A stretch of 24,487 bases of DNA, taken from contig JAZNBV010000100.1 of assembly GCA_045587205.1 (NCBI GenBank), positions 1-24,487 on the forward strand. Reading direction: 5' to 3'. A model generated the notes under the pieces. That model searched no databases, was not told the DNA's origin, and saw only the letters and a program-made list of their open reading frames with translations. Of this stretch, positions 1 to 7,910 are shown piece by piece. The translations under genes and the position numbers were made by a program. Source of the DNA: SIG78 sp045587205 (GTDB lineage Bacteria > Verrucomicrobiota > Lentisphaeria > Victivallales > Victivallaceae). Position 1 is the first letter of the stretch. Each line of letters begins with the position of its first letter.

Positions 1-454
1 GCGGAGCGGGGAATTTGCTCTTTATCAAATCCAGTATGAATTTGCGGGCAATATCCATACCGTTATCCAGATAACACGCCCCCAGCACAGCTTCAAAAAG
101 ATCGCACAAAGTCGAATCCCGGTTGGCTCCGCCGGATGCCGCTTCGCCCCTGCCTATGTACATAAAAGAACCCAATTCAAGTTCACGGGCAAGTTTGGCG
201 ATCGCTTCCTGCTGGGCTAAAGCTGAACGCATTTTGGTCATAACGCCTTCATTGGCTTCGGGATATACTTCATACAAATATTCCGTTAAAATTATTTCCA
301 AAACAGCATCACCCAGAAACTCCAACCGCTGATTATCGTAGGCAAGTTTGTTTTCAACTGCGTATGAGCGATGAGTCAAAGCCTCTTTGAGCAAGGCGGG
401 CTTCTGAAAGGCAAAGCCCAGTTTTTTCTTGAGTTTTTCTATATCTTCCGGCAT
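1..454 (-). CDS. rnc: Ribonuclease III, N-terminal part (cut by window edge)
   Basis: This is the endoribonuclease that cuts double-stranded RNA in rRNA precursor and mRNA processing. Reading the minus strand from ATG at 454 gives 151 residues with no stop before the window edge. The family signature NQRLEFLGDAVL lies at residues 41-52 with acidic residues E45 and D49. The second acidic pair of the active site is seen as D118 and E121 in CDLFEAVLGA. The visible part is the catalytic RNase III domain; the C-terminal double-stranded-RNA-binding domain would lie outside the window. The start lies 2 bases after the stop of the lipoate ligase-like gene, so the two are very probably co-transcribed. 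The position E. coli fills with Glu38 is Gln here, a common variant as far as I remember. Confidence 0.95.
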   Translation of the reverse strand, partial: MPEDIEKLKKKLGFAFQKPALLKEALTHRSYAVENKLAYDNQRLEFLGDAVLEIILTEYLYEVYPEANEGVMTKMRSALAQQEAIAKLARELELGSFMYIGRGEAASGGANRDSTLCDLFEAVLGACYLDNGMDIARKFILDLIKSKFPAP

Positions 455-456
455 AA

Positions 457-1167
457 TTATATATCAAATTCGTGATTTATGTTCCACTTGTCGGTTGCAT
501 ATTTGATCCGTGCGAGTTTTTCCGCTTCGTCGATGACCGGCTGCGGCGGCTGCCACGGTATAAAATCTATATTGAACTTGAGCTTGAGTGATTCCAGAAG
601 CTCCTGCTGCAATTTTTCCCAACTGCCGCCTGCCGCTTCCAGCTTGATACTGCCCTGATGCAATATTCCCATGCGGGTACGGCGTTGTGCCGCTCCGGCA
701 TATTTACTGCCTGACGGTGCCACCAGATCAAAGCGGCTGGGTGAAACAAAACACTGCATGGTTGCCCGGTCAACATGATCGGTACCGTGATTTTCCAACA
801 CCGCTTCCACACCGTCTTCGGTCATTTTCATAAGCAATGCTTCGTGAAAAACCTTGTAGCTCTCCATCCGGTCAAGCTGCATGATGCTGTGCCCGGGCGG
901 CACAACTACAGTATAGGTCAAATCCACATCGTGATAAACCACTCCGCCGCCGGTCGGCCGCCGCACGAGTGTATATTTATCTGCCAGCTCCTGCGGACAG
1001 ATCTGGGCACTGCCGAAAGATACCGACGGCCGATCCCAGCGGTATATACGCACCAGCACCCGGTTTTCCTGCAATGCAGAATTACTCAACAGCACTTCGT
1101 CCATTGACATATTGAAATACGGATCATGCACCGTATCACACCAGTAAAGCCATTTTTCTTCAGTCAT
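457..1167 (-). CDS. Lipoate/octanoate protein ligase family protein (LipM- or LplA-like)
   Basis: A 236-residue biotin/lipoate ligase-fold enzyme expected to attach octanoyl or lipoyl groups to lysines of GcvH or 2-oxoacid dehydrogenase subunits. The family motif RRPTGGGVVYHD is at residues 69-80 and the conserved lysine is K155 in SKYAGAAQRR, followed by HQGSIKL. A cysteine, C139, in QCFVSPSRFDL sits where LipM octanoyltransferases carry their catalytic Cys, so a cysteine-dependent octanoyltransferase is as likely as an ATP-dependent lipoate ligase. The length suits LipM better than two-domain LplA. The C-terminal KYATDKWN matches a motif seen in both. The start overlaps the end of the upstream kinase gene by 8 bases, with AGGA a few bases ahead. 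I leave the symbol blank because lipM and lplA cannot be separated by eye. Confidence 0.85.
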   Translation of the reverse strand: MTEEKWLYWCDTVHDPYFNMSMDEVLLSNSALQENRVLVRIYRWDRPSVSFGSAQICPQELADKYTLVRRPTGGGVVYHDVDLTYTVVVPPGHSIMQLDRMESYKVFHEALLMKMTEDGVEAVLENHGTDHVDRATMQCFVSPSRFDLVAPSGSKYAGAAQRRTRMGILHQGSIKLEAAGGSWEKLQQELLESLKLKFNIDFIPWQPPQPVIDEAEKLARIKYATDKWNINHEFDI

Positions 1168-2023
1168 TACGCGTCCTGTGTTTTATATCAGCGGCAAAAA
1201 ACTTTTCGATCCGCCGGTGAAAATCCTGATTTTCGGCAAAGTTCCCGCCACCGCGGTCAGCATAACTCTGCAAAAACAATTTGCGGTTTTCCGCTTCGTC
1301 TTCATCTTTATAATATCCGAGATTACAGGACATTATAAAATATGCCGACGCCACTCTCGCCAGTTCCCTGATCCTGACGCTTTCCGGGCAGCCTTGTTTG
1401 TATTTCCGGCAGCCATCCAGATCGAACACCCCCAACCGGAAACTGCCGTCAGCAGCTTTTACGGCCAATATATTCGTGAGCTTGAAATCCCCATGTTCAA
1501 TACCGTTATTGTGCAAATCGGCCGCCAAATCCGCCAGTTTGCCGATAAACGCCTGATTACTGCCGTAAAAATCCCGCAACTCTTTCATGTTCCCGGCCGC
1601 AGTTATCTTTCCCGGGAAACACTCGGTTATCAGATAACTGCTCCCCGGCAGTCCGTAAGGGCGGGTATCCAAAGCAAGATAGACTTTGGGTGTAAGCACC
1701 CCGATATTTTCCAACTCTCTTGCCATTACTGCATTACGCATCGCCCGCGAGAGCGTGCCAAGCCGCCGCAAACCGCCGGATATGCCGTTTACATTGCTGC
1801 GTTTGATAAAATAATCAGTTCCATTCAAACGGAAAATCCCGGCCGTGGTTGACCGGGAATTTTTTATAACAGCACTTTGCATGAGCAGTTCTTCGGCATT
1901 AAGAAAACTTTCACGCAAAGCGTTGTCAAGGTCTTCAGCAAAGGCGTAACTCCTGAACCGGGTATCCCATTGCGGATTAGCCGGAATTTTATCGGTTTTA
2001 TTTTCAGAGTTCACGCCTTGCAT
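1160..2023 (-). CDS. Kdo/WaaP-family lipopolysaccharide kinase-like protein
   Basis: A 287-residue protein with a protein-kinase-like fold of the lipopolysaccharide kinase (Kdo kinase/WaaP) group, which phosphorylates core sugars of lipopolysaccharide on the cytoplasmic side of the inner membrane. Visible kinase elements are the ATP-binding lysine K74 in YFIKR, a glutamate near E103, the catalytic loop EHGDFKLTN (H177, D179, N184) and the metal-binding DLDG (D201, D203). No signal peptide or membrane segment is seen. It lies between leuB (13-base gap) and the lipoate ligase gene (8-base overlap), so it is probably co-transcribed with genes it has no obvious pathway link to. The substrate cannot be told from the sequence; other small-molecule or protein kinases of this fold remain possible. 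Confidence 0.78.
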   Translation of the reverse strand: MQGVNSENKTDKIPANPQWDTRFRSYAFAEDLDNALRESFLNAEELLMQSAVIKNSRSTTAGIFRLNGTDYFIKRSNVNGISGGLRRLGTLSRAMRNAVMARELENIGVLTPKVYLALDTRPYGLPGSSYLITECFPGKITAAGNMKELRDFYGSNQAFIGKLADLAADLHNNGIEHGDFKLTNILAVKAADGSFRLGVFDLDGCRKYKQGCPESVRIRELARVASAYFIMSCNLGYYKDEDEAENRKLFLQSYADRGGGNFAENQDFHRRIEKFFAADIKHRTRND

Positions 2024-2036
2024 CGGAATAATATCT

Positions 2037-3152
2037 TTACAGATTGTCGATCACCAGCTGACCGACTTCGGTGGTGCTGTAACCCATCTTGCCGGCCGCC
2101 ATGCTTTCGAGCTTGTTGCCGGTAACATAAGCCACCGACTTTTCGATCGCCGCGGCGGCTTCTTTTTCGCCGATGAAATCCAGCAGCATAGCTCCGGCAC
2201 AAACTGCCGCCAGCGGGTTGATGATGTTCATGCCCGTATATTTGGGTGCAGAACCGCCGATCGGTTCAAACATGCTTACACCGCCTTCGGTGGGGTTGAG
2301 GTTACCGCCGGCAGCAATACCCATACCGCCCTGGGTCATAGCTCCGAGGTCGGTGATGATGTCGCCGAAGATGTTGTTGGTAACGATAACGTCGAACCAT
2401 TCGGGGTTTTTCACCATCCACATGGTTGTGGCATCAACATGGCAATAGGCAGTTTTGACTTCCGGAAACTCTTCGGCAACCTTGTAGAAAACGCGTTCCC
2501 ACAGATCAAAGACATAGGTCAGCACATTGGATTTGCCGCAGAGAGTAAGCTGGGCAGTCTTGCCGGCAGCAATATCTTCAGCAGAAAGTCCACGCCACGG
2601 ATTTTCTTTGCTGTGGCGTTTTCTGGCCAGTTCAAAAGCGTAACGCACACAGCGTTCCACCTGATGATAGTTATACACTTCGCTCTGACAGGCTACTTCG
2701 TGTTCGGTACCCTTCATGGATACGCCGCCGATACCGGTGTAGATGCCGCCGGTATTTTCACGCACCACCACATAGTCAATATCTTCGGGCTTCTTGTTGG
2801 CAAGCGGAGTTTCCACGCCGGGGAACAGCTTGATCGGCCGCAGATTGATGTACTGGTCGAGTTCAAAACGCAGCTTGAGCAGAATACCCTTTTCCAGAAT
2901 ACCCGGCTTGACTTTCGGGTGGCCGATAGCTCCCAGAAACACTGCGTCAAATTTCTTAAGCTGATCGACAGCATCTTCCGGCAGAATTTCACCGGTTGCA
3001 AGGTAATTTTCGCCGCCCCAGTTAAAAGTGGTTTCGTCAAAGGTGAAACCGAACTTCTGCGCCGCAGCGCGCATAACTTTCAAACCTTCTGCCACCACTT
3101 CCGGACCGGTACCGTCGCCGGGCAGAACCGCGATCTTGTAATTTCTCGACAT
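2037..3152 (-). CDS. leuB: 3-isopropylmalate dehydrogenase
   Basis: NAD-dependent oxidative decarboxylase of leucine biosynthesis, converting 3-isopropylmalate to 2-oxoisocaproate in the cytoplasm. The 371 residues begin with AVLPGDGTGPEV, typical of isocitrate/isopropylmalate dehydrogenases. The substrate loop LLKLRFELDQYINLRP (residues 91-106, with R95 and R105) has the leucines expected for isopropylmalate. The family signature NNIFGDIITDLGAMTQGGMG spans residues 259-278, with metal-binding D264 and D268; K207 and D240 complete the site. GGSAPKYTG near 299-307 is the NAD-binding loop. A clear AAAGGAG ribosome site precedes the ATG. No other leu genes are in the window. Tartrate or homoisocitrate dehydrogenase are relatives, but the LLxLR loop favours LeuB. 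Confidence 0.9.
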   Translation of the reverse strand: MSRNYKIAVLPGDGTGPEVVAEGLKVMRAAAQKFGFTFDETTFNWGGENYLATGEILPEDAVDQLKKFDAVFLGAIGHPKVKPGILEKGILLKLRFELDQYINLRPIKLFPGVETPLANKKPEDIDYVVVRENTGGIYTGIGGVSMKGTEHEVACQSEVYNYHQVERCVRYAFELARKRHSKENPWRGLSAEDIAAGKTAQLTLCGKSNVLTYVFDLWERVFYKVAEEFPEVKTAYCHVDATTMWMVKNPEWFDVIVTNNIFGDIITDLGAMTQGGMGIAAGGNLNPTEGGVSMFEPIGGSAPKYTGMNIINPLAAVCAGAMLLDFIGEKEAAAAIEKSVAYVTGNKLESMAAGKMGYSTTEVGQLVIDNL

Positions 3153-3254
3153 AATAAATTCTCCTTTATGTTGTTTAAAAGAAAATACTCTTATTAAGTA
3201 ATGTACATCTTAAAGCATATTTTTCAAGGTCGCCAATCAAAAAAGTTGCTGTAA

Positions 3255-4640
3255 TTACCGTACTTTTCCGATATTATGATCCGTTCCGGTAATAATTTCC
3301 AGCACGCCCGGAGCTTTTTCCAGCTTTTCAAAGTTGATCCTGCCGGAGAGGGTTCTGCGGGTAAGCATCAGTTTACCGGAACCGCCGGCAGCGCTGTAAG
3401 TTGGCAGAACAAGTTTATAACACTCAAGATCACGGTCAAAAATCACCTTTTTATTTTTTATGCGGAATCCGGCGGTCAACAGCCGCTGCTTCCGTCCGCG
3501 GGCAAGACTCAAATGCTCCAGAATGATCTTTTCGGCTTCAGCGGCAGTAACGCCCACTGTCACCAGCGGATCAAAGTAACTGAAAACCCGGTAATAATCC
3601 CCGACTGACGGCGCAGGATTCTTCAGAAGTTTTCTGTACTCCGGCAGATTGCCGACAATATAAAAAGCCAGATCACCGGCATAATACCGGCAGATTTTTT
3701 CAGCAATGCAGTTGATATTTTTACAATCCAGCTGCGGAGCTGCCGCAGCAGCTTCCGGCACTCCGGGCTCCGGAAAAGCCTGCAAATGCTGCAGTCGGGA
3801 GCGTATCTGAACGATTTGCCGGATCTGTTTATTCCATACGATACAGCACTCTGCAACACTTCTGCCGTGCCCGCCGGGCTGAACATACCAGCTCTTAAGC
3901 ACTTTAACTCCGGGTTCCGGAGAATGGGTATGCCCACCGATCACCAGATCGATTTCCGGAACGGAATGCAGCAGTGCGGAAAGTTTTTCTCTTCCGGAAT
4001 AAATTCCCGCGTGCCGGATAAGCACCACTATATCAGCGCGGGCTTTTACAGCCCTGTCTGCTGCACGGCGCAATGCCGCAGTACCCTTCAGAGTCTGCCA
4101 GGCACCCGGCGGCATCGGAAAACACATTTCCATACTGTCAAGCATCATACCGATAAAAGCGATCTTCACGCCTTTGCGTTCAACAATTACCATATCACGC
4201 AATTTATCGTCCAGATCTTTTACGAGCATATTGCACGACAATACAAAACCGGGAAATTCGCGGACGATTTTTCTGAACGCCGTCAGTCCATATTCCAGAT
4301 CGTGATTACCCGGCACCCAGAGATAACAGCCCGCATCGGCAAGTTTACGCATAAATCCGCTCCCGCGCCTCTGCTGCAAAGCAAAAGTTCCCTGCACAGT
4401 ATCGCCGGCATCGACATAGATCAGATCCGGATCTTTACGGCGCAGATTTTCAATATGCGGCACAACAGCATTGACAAATTGAGTTTCATTTCCGTGCAGA
4501 TCCGCAGTAGCGCAAAGATTGATTTCAACCAATTCCGTGCAGTTTACCGGAAGAGCCAGCAGCAAAGCAAACAACACTGCAGACAAACTCCGGAAAGGCT
4601 CAAAACAGCGCAAAGAAGGGCAAAAAAGGGCCGTAAACAT
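3255..4640 (-). CDS. Secreted 5'-nucleotidase-like metallophosphatase (UshA family)
   Basis: A 461-residue exported phosphoesterase with the two-domain layout of UshA/5'-nucleotidases. After a hydrophobic N-terminal segment (about residues 18-32) come the metallophosphatase motifs in order: ATADLHGNE (D47, H49), DAGDTVQG (D77, D80), GNHDLEYG (N112, H113, D114), RHAG and GGHTHSPEPG, together the two-metal centre. The C-terminal half resembles the 5'-nucleotidase substrate domain, with SYFDPLVTVGVTAAE and TYSAAGGSG. I chose ATG at 4640, with GGGA a few bases upstream; an in-frame GTG at 4661 would add seven residues. The segment ends in LPVNC without a standard signal peptidase I site or lipobox, so the exact processing is unclear. 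It likely scavenges nucleotides in the periplasm. The gene ends about 100 bases before leuB. Confidence 0.85.
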   Translation of the reverse strand: MFTALFCPSLRCFEPFRSLSAVLFALLLALPVNCTELVEINLCATADLHGNETQFVNAVVPHIENLRRKDPDLIYVDAGDTVQGTFALQQRRGSGFMRKLADAGCYLWVPGNHDLEYGLTAFRKIVREFPGFVLSCNMLVKDLDDKLRDMVIVERKGVKIAFIGMMLDSMEMCFPMPPGAWQTLKGTAALRRAADRAVKARADIVVLIRHAGIYSGREKLSALLHSVPEIDLVIGGHTHSPEPGVKVLKSWYVQPGGHGRSVAECCIVWNKQIRQIVQIRSRLQHLQAFPEPGVPEAAAAAPQLDCKNINCIAEKICRYYAGDLAFYIVGNLPEYRKLLKNPAPSVGDYYRVFSYFDPLVTVGVTAAEAEKIILEHLSLARGRKQRLLTAGFRIKNKKVIFDRDLECYKLVLPTYSAAGGSGKLMLTRRTLSGRINFEKLEKAPGVLEIITGTDHNIGKVR

Positions 4641-4695
4641 AAAAAATTCCCGAAAAAACACCTTTTAAATTTGAATATTTTAAAATATAAGCCAT

Positions 4696-4701
4696 ATTAT
4701 A
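4696..4701 (-). promoter_or_regulatory. Possible -10 box for the metallophosphatase gene
   Basis: The minus strand reads TATAAT here, about 55 bases before the ATG at 4640, in a very AT-rich divergent intergenic region (4641-4768). No good -35 box lies at the right distance, so this rests on the hexamer alone. The same region must also carry the promoter for the small basic protein gene on the plus strand, which I could not place. Confidence 0.35.
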
Positions 4702-4768
4702 AGACATTCAACTTTGAAATTGGATTTTTTCAATATTTTTAACCATATAACGAAATTGAGGTGCAACA

Positions 4769-4921
4769 ATGTCTCAGCATGCGAGTCTCCGCGTTGGCGG
4801 CAAAATCCGCAAAAAGCGCAATGTGATGAAGCGTTTCGAACGGCTGAACGTGCTCCGTGCCGAAGGCCGGATCGCCGAAGACAAGGTTTACGGTCTGCCC
4901 AAGACCAAGCCGGTCGATTGA
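4769..4921 (+). CDS. Small basic protein of the Verrucomicrobia/Chlamydiae/Lentisphaerae type
   Basis: A 50-residue, strongly basic protein starting MSQHASLRVGGKIRKKRNVM and ending GLPKTKPVD. It matches my memory of a short conserved family found in the PVC phyla (TIGR04137, small basic protein) and thought to be ribosome-associated or RNA-binding because of its charge. That identification is from memory, and the function is not established. The start has GAGG seven bases upstream (4758-4761). It is a single-gene unit: the divergent metallophosphatase gene lies on one side and a strong intrinsic terminator follows 19 bases after the stop. Such an arrangement fits a highly expressed small ribosomal-type protein. 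It is a useful taxonomic marker for this window. Confidence 0.85.
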   Translation: MSQHASLRVGGKIRKKRNVMKRFERLNVLRAEGRIAEDKVYGLPKTKPVD

Positions 4922-4940
4922 TCAGAAGATGCTTCACAGC

Positions 4941-4985
4941 AACGGCGGAGGAGCGGATTTACCGCATCTTCGCCGTTTTTGTTTG
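4941..4985 (+). terminator. Rho-independent terminator after the small basic protein gene
   Basis: A long stem pairs AACGGCG (4941-4947) with CGCCGTT (4971-4977). An inner stem ending in GCGG/CCGC closes a five-base loop ATTTA, with one mismatch and two G-T pairs in between. It is followed by a T-rich tail (TTTTTGTTTG). It ends 10 bases before the next start codon, so the phosphatase gene at 4995 relies on read-through or on an unseen promoter. Confidence 0.85.
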
Positions 4986-4994
4986 TAAAGATTT

Positions 4995-5867
4995 ATGAAA
5001 AAAACTCTTGACAAGTGGGATCCTGAAGAACTTGCCGGAATCTTCCGGCAGGCAGGTTCAGTGGCGCTCGAATATTACGACAATCCCCCCGCTGAACTGA
5101 AAGATGACCGTTCGGTGGTAACCGCCGCCGACCGGACTATTGAGAATATTTTTGCGGAAATATGCGACCGCAAAGAAGAAGACATCTACCTTATCGGCGA
5201 AGAAACCATCGAAAAACATTCCGGCAGTTATATCGAATCGGCGCTGAAAAGCGATTGCTGCTGGATACTGGACCCCATTGACGGCACTGCGCCATATTCG
5301 GCTCATCTGGATATCTGGGGTATATCGCTGGGTTTTATGCAGAAAGGAGTCATCCGTGAAGGTGCGGTCTATTTTCCGGCAGCAGATAAACTGCTTATAA
5401 GTTGTCAGGGCAAGGTACTGCAGCGCCAACTTCTGAAAGATGACAAGTGGAGTGTATTCACCCCGAAAGCCTGTTTTCTCGGTAACGCCGGACACATTGC
5501 CATTGGTCAGAAACCGGCACACGAGTGGGGTTTTTCCGGGAAAAACCAGCTTTTTGCCTGGAGCAGCTGCGTTGGATCGCTTTACAGTCTGCTCTGCGGC
5601 AGAGTAATCGCCTATTGCGGTGATTTCAAGTTGTGGGACATAGCCGGTATGCTGCCGATACTCCGTAACCTTGATTACCCCATATTGAGTACCGCCGGCA
5701 GCAGCGAACCGCTTTCTGCGGATTTGTCGGACGATATGTTTATACTTGATATGAGCGACAAACGCCGTTGGAAGGTTTGCAATCCGGTTATTGCCGCAGC
5801 TGACCGGAGAACAGCATTGCACATACTTGAACAATTCCATAATCTGCAGAAAGAGAACTTGATATGA
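4995..5867 (+). CDS. Inositol monophosphatase family protein (CysQ/SuhB-like)
   Basis: A 290-residue Mg-dependent, lithium-sensitive-type phosphatase fold. The motifs in order are VVTAADR (40s), the metal-binding GEE at residues 68-70, WILDPIDGT at 90-98 (D93, D96) and KLWDIAG at 212-218 (D215). All metal ligands of the family are present, so activity is expected. Candidate substrates are inositol-1-phosphate, 3'-phosphoadenosine 5'-phosphate, histidinol phosphate or sugar bisphosphates, and the sequence does not decide among them. The last four bases overlap the rimO start (ATGA), so the two are translationally coupled. It begins 10 bases after a strong terminator. Confidence 0.85.
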   Translation: MKKTLDKWDPEELAGIFRQAGSVALEYYDNPPAELKDDRSVVTAADRTIENIFAEICDRKEEDIYLIGEETIEKHSGSYIESALKSDCCWILDPIDGTAPYSAHLDIWGISLGFMQKGVIREGAVYFPAADKLLISCQGKVLQRQLLKDDKWSVFTPKACFLGNAGHIAIGQKPAHEWGFSGKNQLFAWSSCVGSLYSLLCGRVIAYCGDFKLWDIAGMLPILRNLDYPILSTAGSSEPLSADLSDDMFILDMSDKRRWKVCNPVIAAADRRTALHILEQFHNLQKENLI

Positions 5868-7219
5868 ATCCCCGACACAGTAAACGCGTTTATGCCGAAG
5901 GCGTCTATATCGTAAGTCTGGGCTGCCCGAAAAATCTAGTGGACAGCGAAGTTATGGCAGGATGCCTTATCACTTCCGGTATTCCGGTTAATATGGATAA
6001 AAATTCCGCAGAATACTACCTGATCAACACCTGTGCTTTTCTGCCGGGAGCGCGCAGCGAGTGCGAAAGCGCCATCGCCGACGGCATCCGCTGGAAAAAA
6101 CGCGCTCCGCAAGTACGCAAACTGGTCGTAGCCGGATGTCTCATCCAGCAGGACAAAGAAAATCTCATCCGCAGTAGATACCCCGAAGTCGATGCCTGGA
6201 GCGGTGTGGACGGCGTGGATAAGATATTTGATACTTTCAGCAAAGCAGGCTCCGGCTATACTGCCGGAGATGCGGCGGAACCGACCTATTTATATAATGA
6301 AAACTCCCCGCGCATACTTTTCACCCTGCCGCACGTGGCATATTTGAAGATTTCAGACGGCTGCAACAACCGCTGCGCATATTGCAGCATACCCGGCATC
6401 CGCGGCAGTCTGCGCAGCCGTTCCATAGAGTCAGTGCTAATCGAAGCACGCAATCTTATTGCCGGCGGTGTAAGCGAAATTATAATCATAGCGCAGGATG
6501 TAACCGCTTACGGCAGCGACCTTGCCGACGGCACCACACTGGCAAAACTGCTGCACGAAATGGATAAACTTGAAGGCGATTTTGTCATCCGTCTGCTGTA
6601 CACTCATCCGGCACATTACACGGAAGAATTTTTTGCAGAATACGCATCAAATAAACATCTGCTGCCCTATCTGGATATACCATTACAGCATATTTCCGAT
6701 GATATACTCCTGAAAATGGGCAGAAAAACCACCCGCGAACGCATTGAGTACATTCTCAACAAGATCCGCACCCTCCGCAATGACAGCACCATCCGTACCA
6801 CCTTTATAACCGGTCTGCCCGGCGAAGGCGACAAAGAATTTGCTGAACTTGAAGAGTTTGTAAAAACGCAGAAATTCTCCCGGTTGGGAGTTTTCAGCTA
6901 TTCACCCGAACCCGGAACTCCGGCGGCTGAACGCACCGACCGGGTGAGCACAGAAGTTGCAGAAGAACGCGCCGGCAAGATAATGCAGCTGCAGGAAAAG
7001 ATCGCACTGGAAAACAATCAGGCAATGATTGGCAAAGTCATAACTGTTATTTGCGATGAAGCCGACGGCCGCAACGGTGTGGGCAGAAGTTTTGCCGATG
7101 CCCCCGAAATAGATAATCTTGTATATTTTTCCGCTAAAACCCGCCTGCAGCCGGGCAGGAAATATCAAGTGCGCATAAACCGGGCAAAAACATTTGATTT
7201 ATACGGCGAAGTGTGCTAA
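5864..7219 (+). CDS. rimO: Ribosomal protein uS12 methylthiotransferase RimO
   Basis: Radical SAM enzyme that adds a methylthio group to an aspartate of ribosomal protein S12. The 451 residues have the three expected domains. The N-terminal UPF0004 domain carries C21 (SLGCPKNLVDSEVM), C57 (NTCAF) and C92 (AGCLIQ), ligands of the auxiliary cluster. The radical SAM core has the CxxxCxxC motif at C167, C171 and C174 (DGCNNRCAYCSIPGIRG). The C-terminal TRAM domain ends in DLYGEVC. SLGCPKNLVDSE is more typical of RimO than of MiaB, which prefers a GCQMN start. It overlaps the phosphatase gene by four bases. Confidence 0.95.
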   Translation: MNPRHSKRVYAEGVYIVSLGCPKNLVDSEVMAGCLITSGIPVNMDKNSAEYYLINTCAFLPGARSECESAIADGIRWKKRAPQVRKLVVAGCLIQQDKENLIRSRYPEVDAWSGVDGVDKIFDTFSKAGSGYTAGDAAEPTYLYNENSPRILFTLPHVAYLKISDGCNNRCAYCSIPGIRGSLRSRSIESVLIEARNLIAGGVSEIIIIAQDVTAYGSDLADGTTLAKLLHEMDKLEGDFVIRLLYTHPAHYTEEFFAEYASNKHLLPYLDIPLQHISDDILLKMGRKTTRERIEYILNKIRTLRNDSTIRTTFITGLPGEGDKEFAELEEFVKTQKFSRLGVFSYSPEPGTPAAERTDRVSTEVAEERAGKIMQLQEKIALENNQAMIGKVITVICDEADGRNGVGRSFADAPEIDNLVYFSAKTRLQPGRKYQVRINRAKTFDLYGEVC

Positions 7220-7276
7220 ATTATTATTGTAGACAACCGGTAACTTTTTATTCACAATAAAAAAAAGGATAAAACA

Positions 7277-7900
7277 ATGCCTTTCAATTTACCCAATATT
7301 CTTACTGTGGGGCGGATCGTTCTGATCTTTATAGCCCTGGTGCTGGCGACCAATTCGGGGATCCCCGGCGGAGTTAAAGTCAAGTCCGATGATATTGAAA
7401 TGATCCTGCGTTACATAGCATACGCGCTTTCGGTCATTGCCGGGATCACTGACCTGTTTGACGGATATCTGGCGCGCAAATGGAACCAGGTTACAGATTT
7501 CGGAGCATTGATGGATCCGCTGGCGGACAAGATTTTTGTTACCACCACAATGCTTATCCTTGTGGAATTCCAGTTGATTGCCGCGTGGGTTGCCGCGGTG
7601 GTGATTGCCCGCGAATTTATGGTCACAGGGCTGCGTCTGCTGGCAGTCAAGCAAGGCAAAGTCATCAGCGCCGATAAGTTCGGCAAGCTCAAAACCTTCC
7701 TGCAAATGGTTATGCTTTTCATCGGCGGTCTGGTCTGGATACATATACTGGATTTGAATATGACTGTTTGCGGCAAACTTCAGCTCCGCCACTGCTGGAG
7801 CGTGCTGCTGTGGGGTATTGTGATCGTGACCGTCGGCTCCGGACTCAATTACTTTATCAAAAACCGTGATCTGATCGCAGAAAAAAACAGTCAGGCATAA
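7277..7900 (+). CDS. pgsA: CDP-diacylglycerol--glycerol-3-phosphate 3-phosphatidyltransferase
   Basis: Integral membrane enzyme making phosphatidylglycerol phosphate, the committed step to phosphatidylglycerol. The CDP-alcohol phosphatidyltransferase motif is complete: D62 and G63, then A66 R67, G76, D80 and D84 (within DLFDGYLARKWNQ and GALMDPLADK). Several hydrophobic segments are visible: near residues 8-25, 44-58, 86-112, 141-158 and 174-194. The N-terminus NLPNILTVGRI is typical of PgsA. The ribosome site AAGGA is nine bases or so before the ATG. Length 207 is a little above the usual 180-200, owing to a loop at residues 26-41 and an insertion near 160-173. It is followed by the TatD gene after 10 bases. 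Confidence 0.93.
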   Translation: MPFNLPNILTVGRIVLIFIALVLATNSGIPGGVKVKSDDIEMILRYIAYALSVIAGITDLFDGYLARKWNQVTDFGALMDPLADKIFVTTTMLILVEFQLIAAWVAAVVIAREFMVTGLRLLAVKQGKVISADKFGKLKTFLQMVMLFIGGLVWIHILDLNMTVCGKLQLRHCWSVLLWGIVIVTVGSGLNYFIKNRDLIAEKNSQA

Positions 7901-7910
7901 ATACATTGAT

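Noticed and set aside
1178..1852. Long plus-strand open frame of 224 codons
   Set aside because: It is opposite the kinase gene, which has clear catalytic motifs; the plus-strand product has no recognisable domain and low-complexity composition.
2439..3197. Plus-strand open frame of 252 codons
   Set aside because: It runs antisense to leuB, whose signature motifs are unmistakable; antisense frames are long here because of codon bias.
3786..4742. Plus-strand open frame of 318 codons
   Set aside because: It is antisense to the metallophosphatase gene, which carries all metal-binding motifs and a signal segment.
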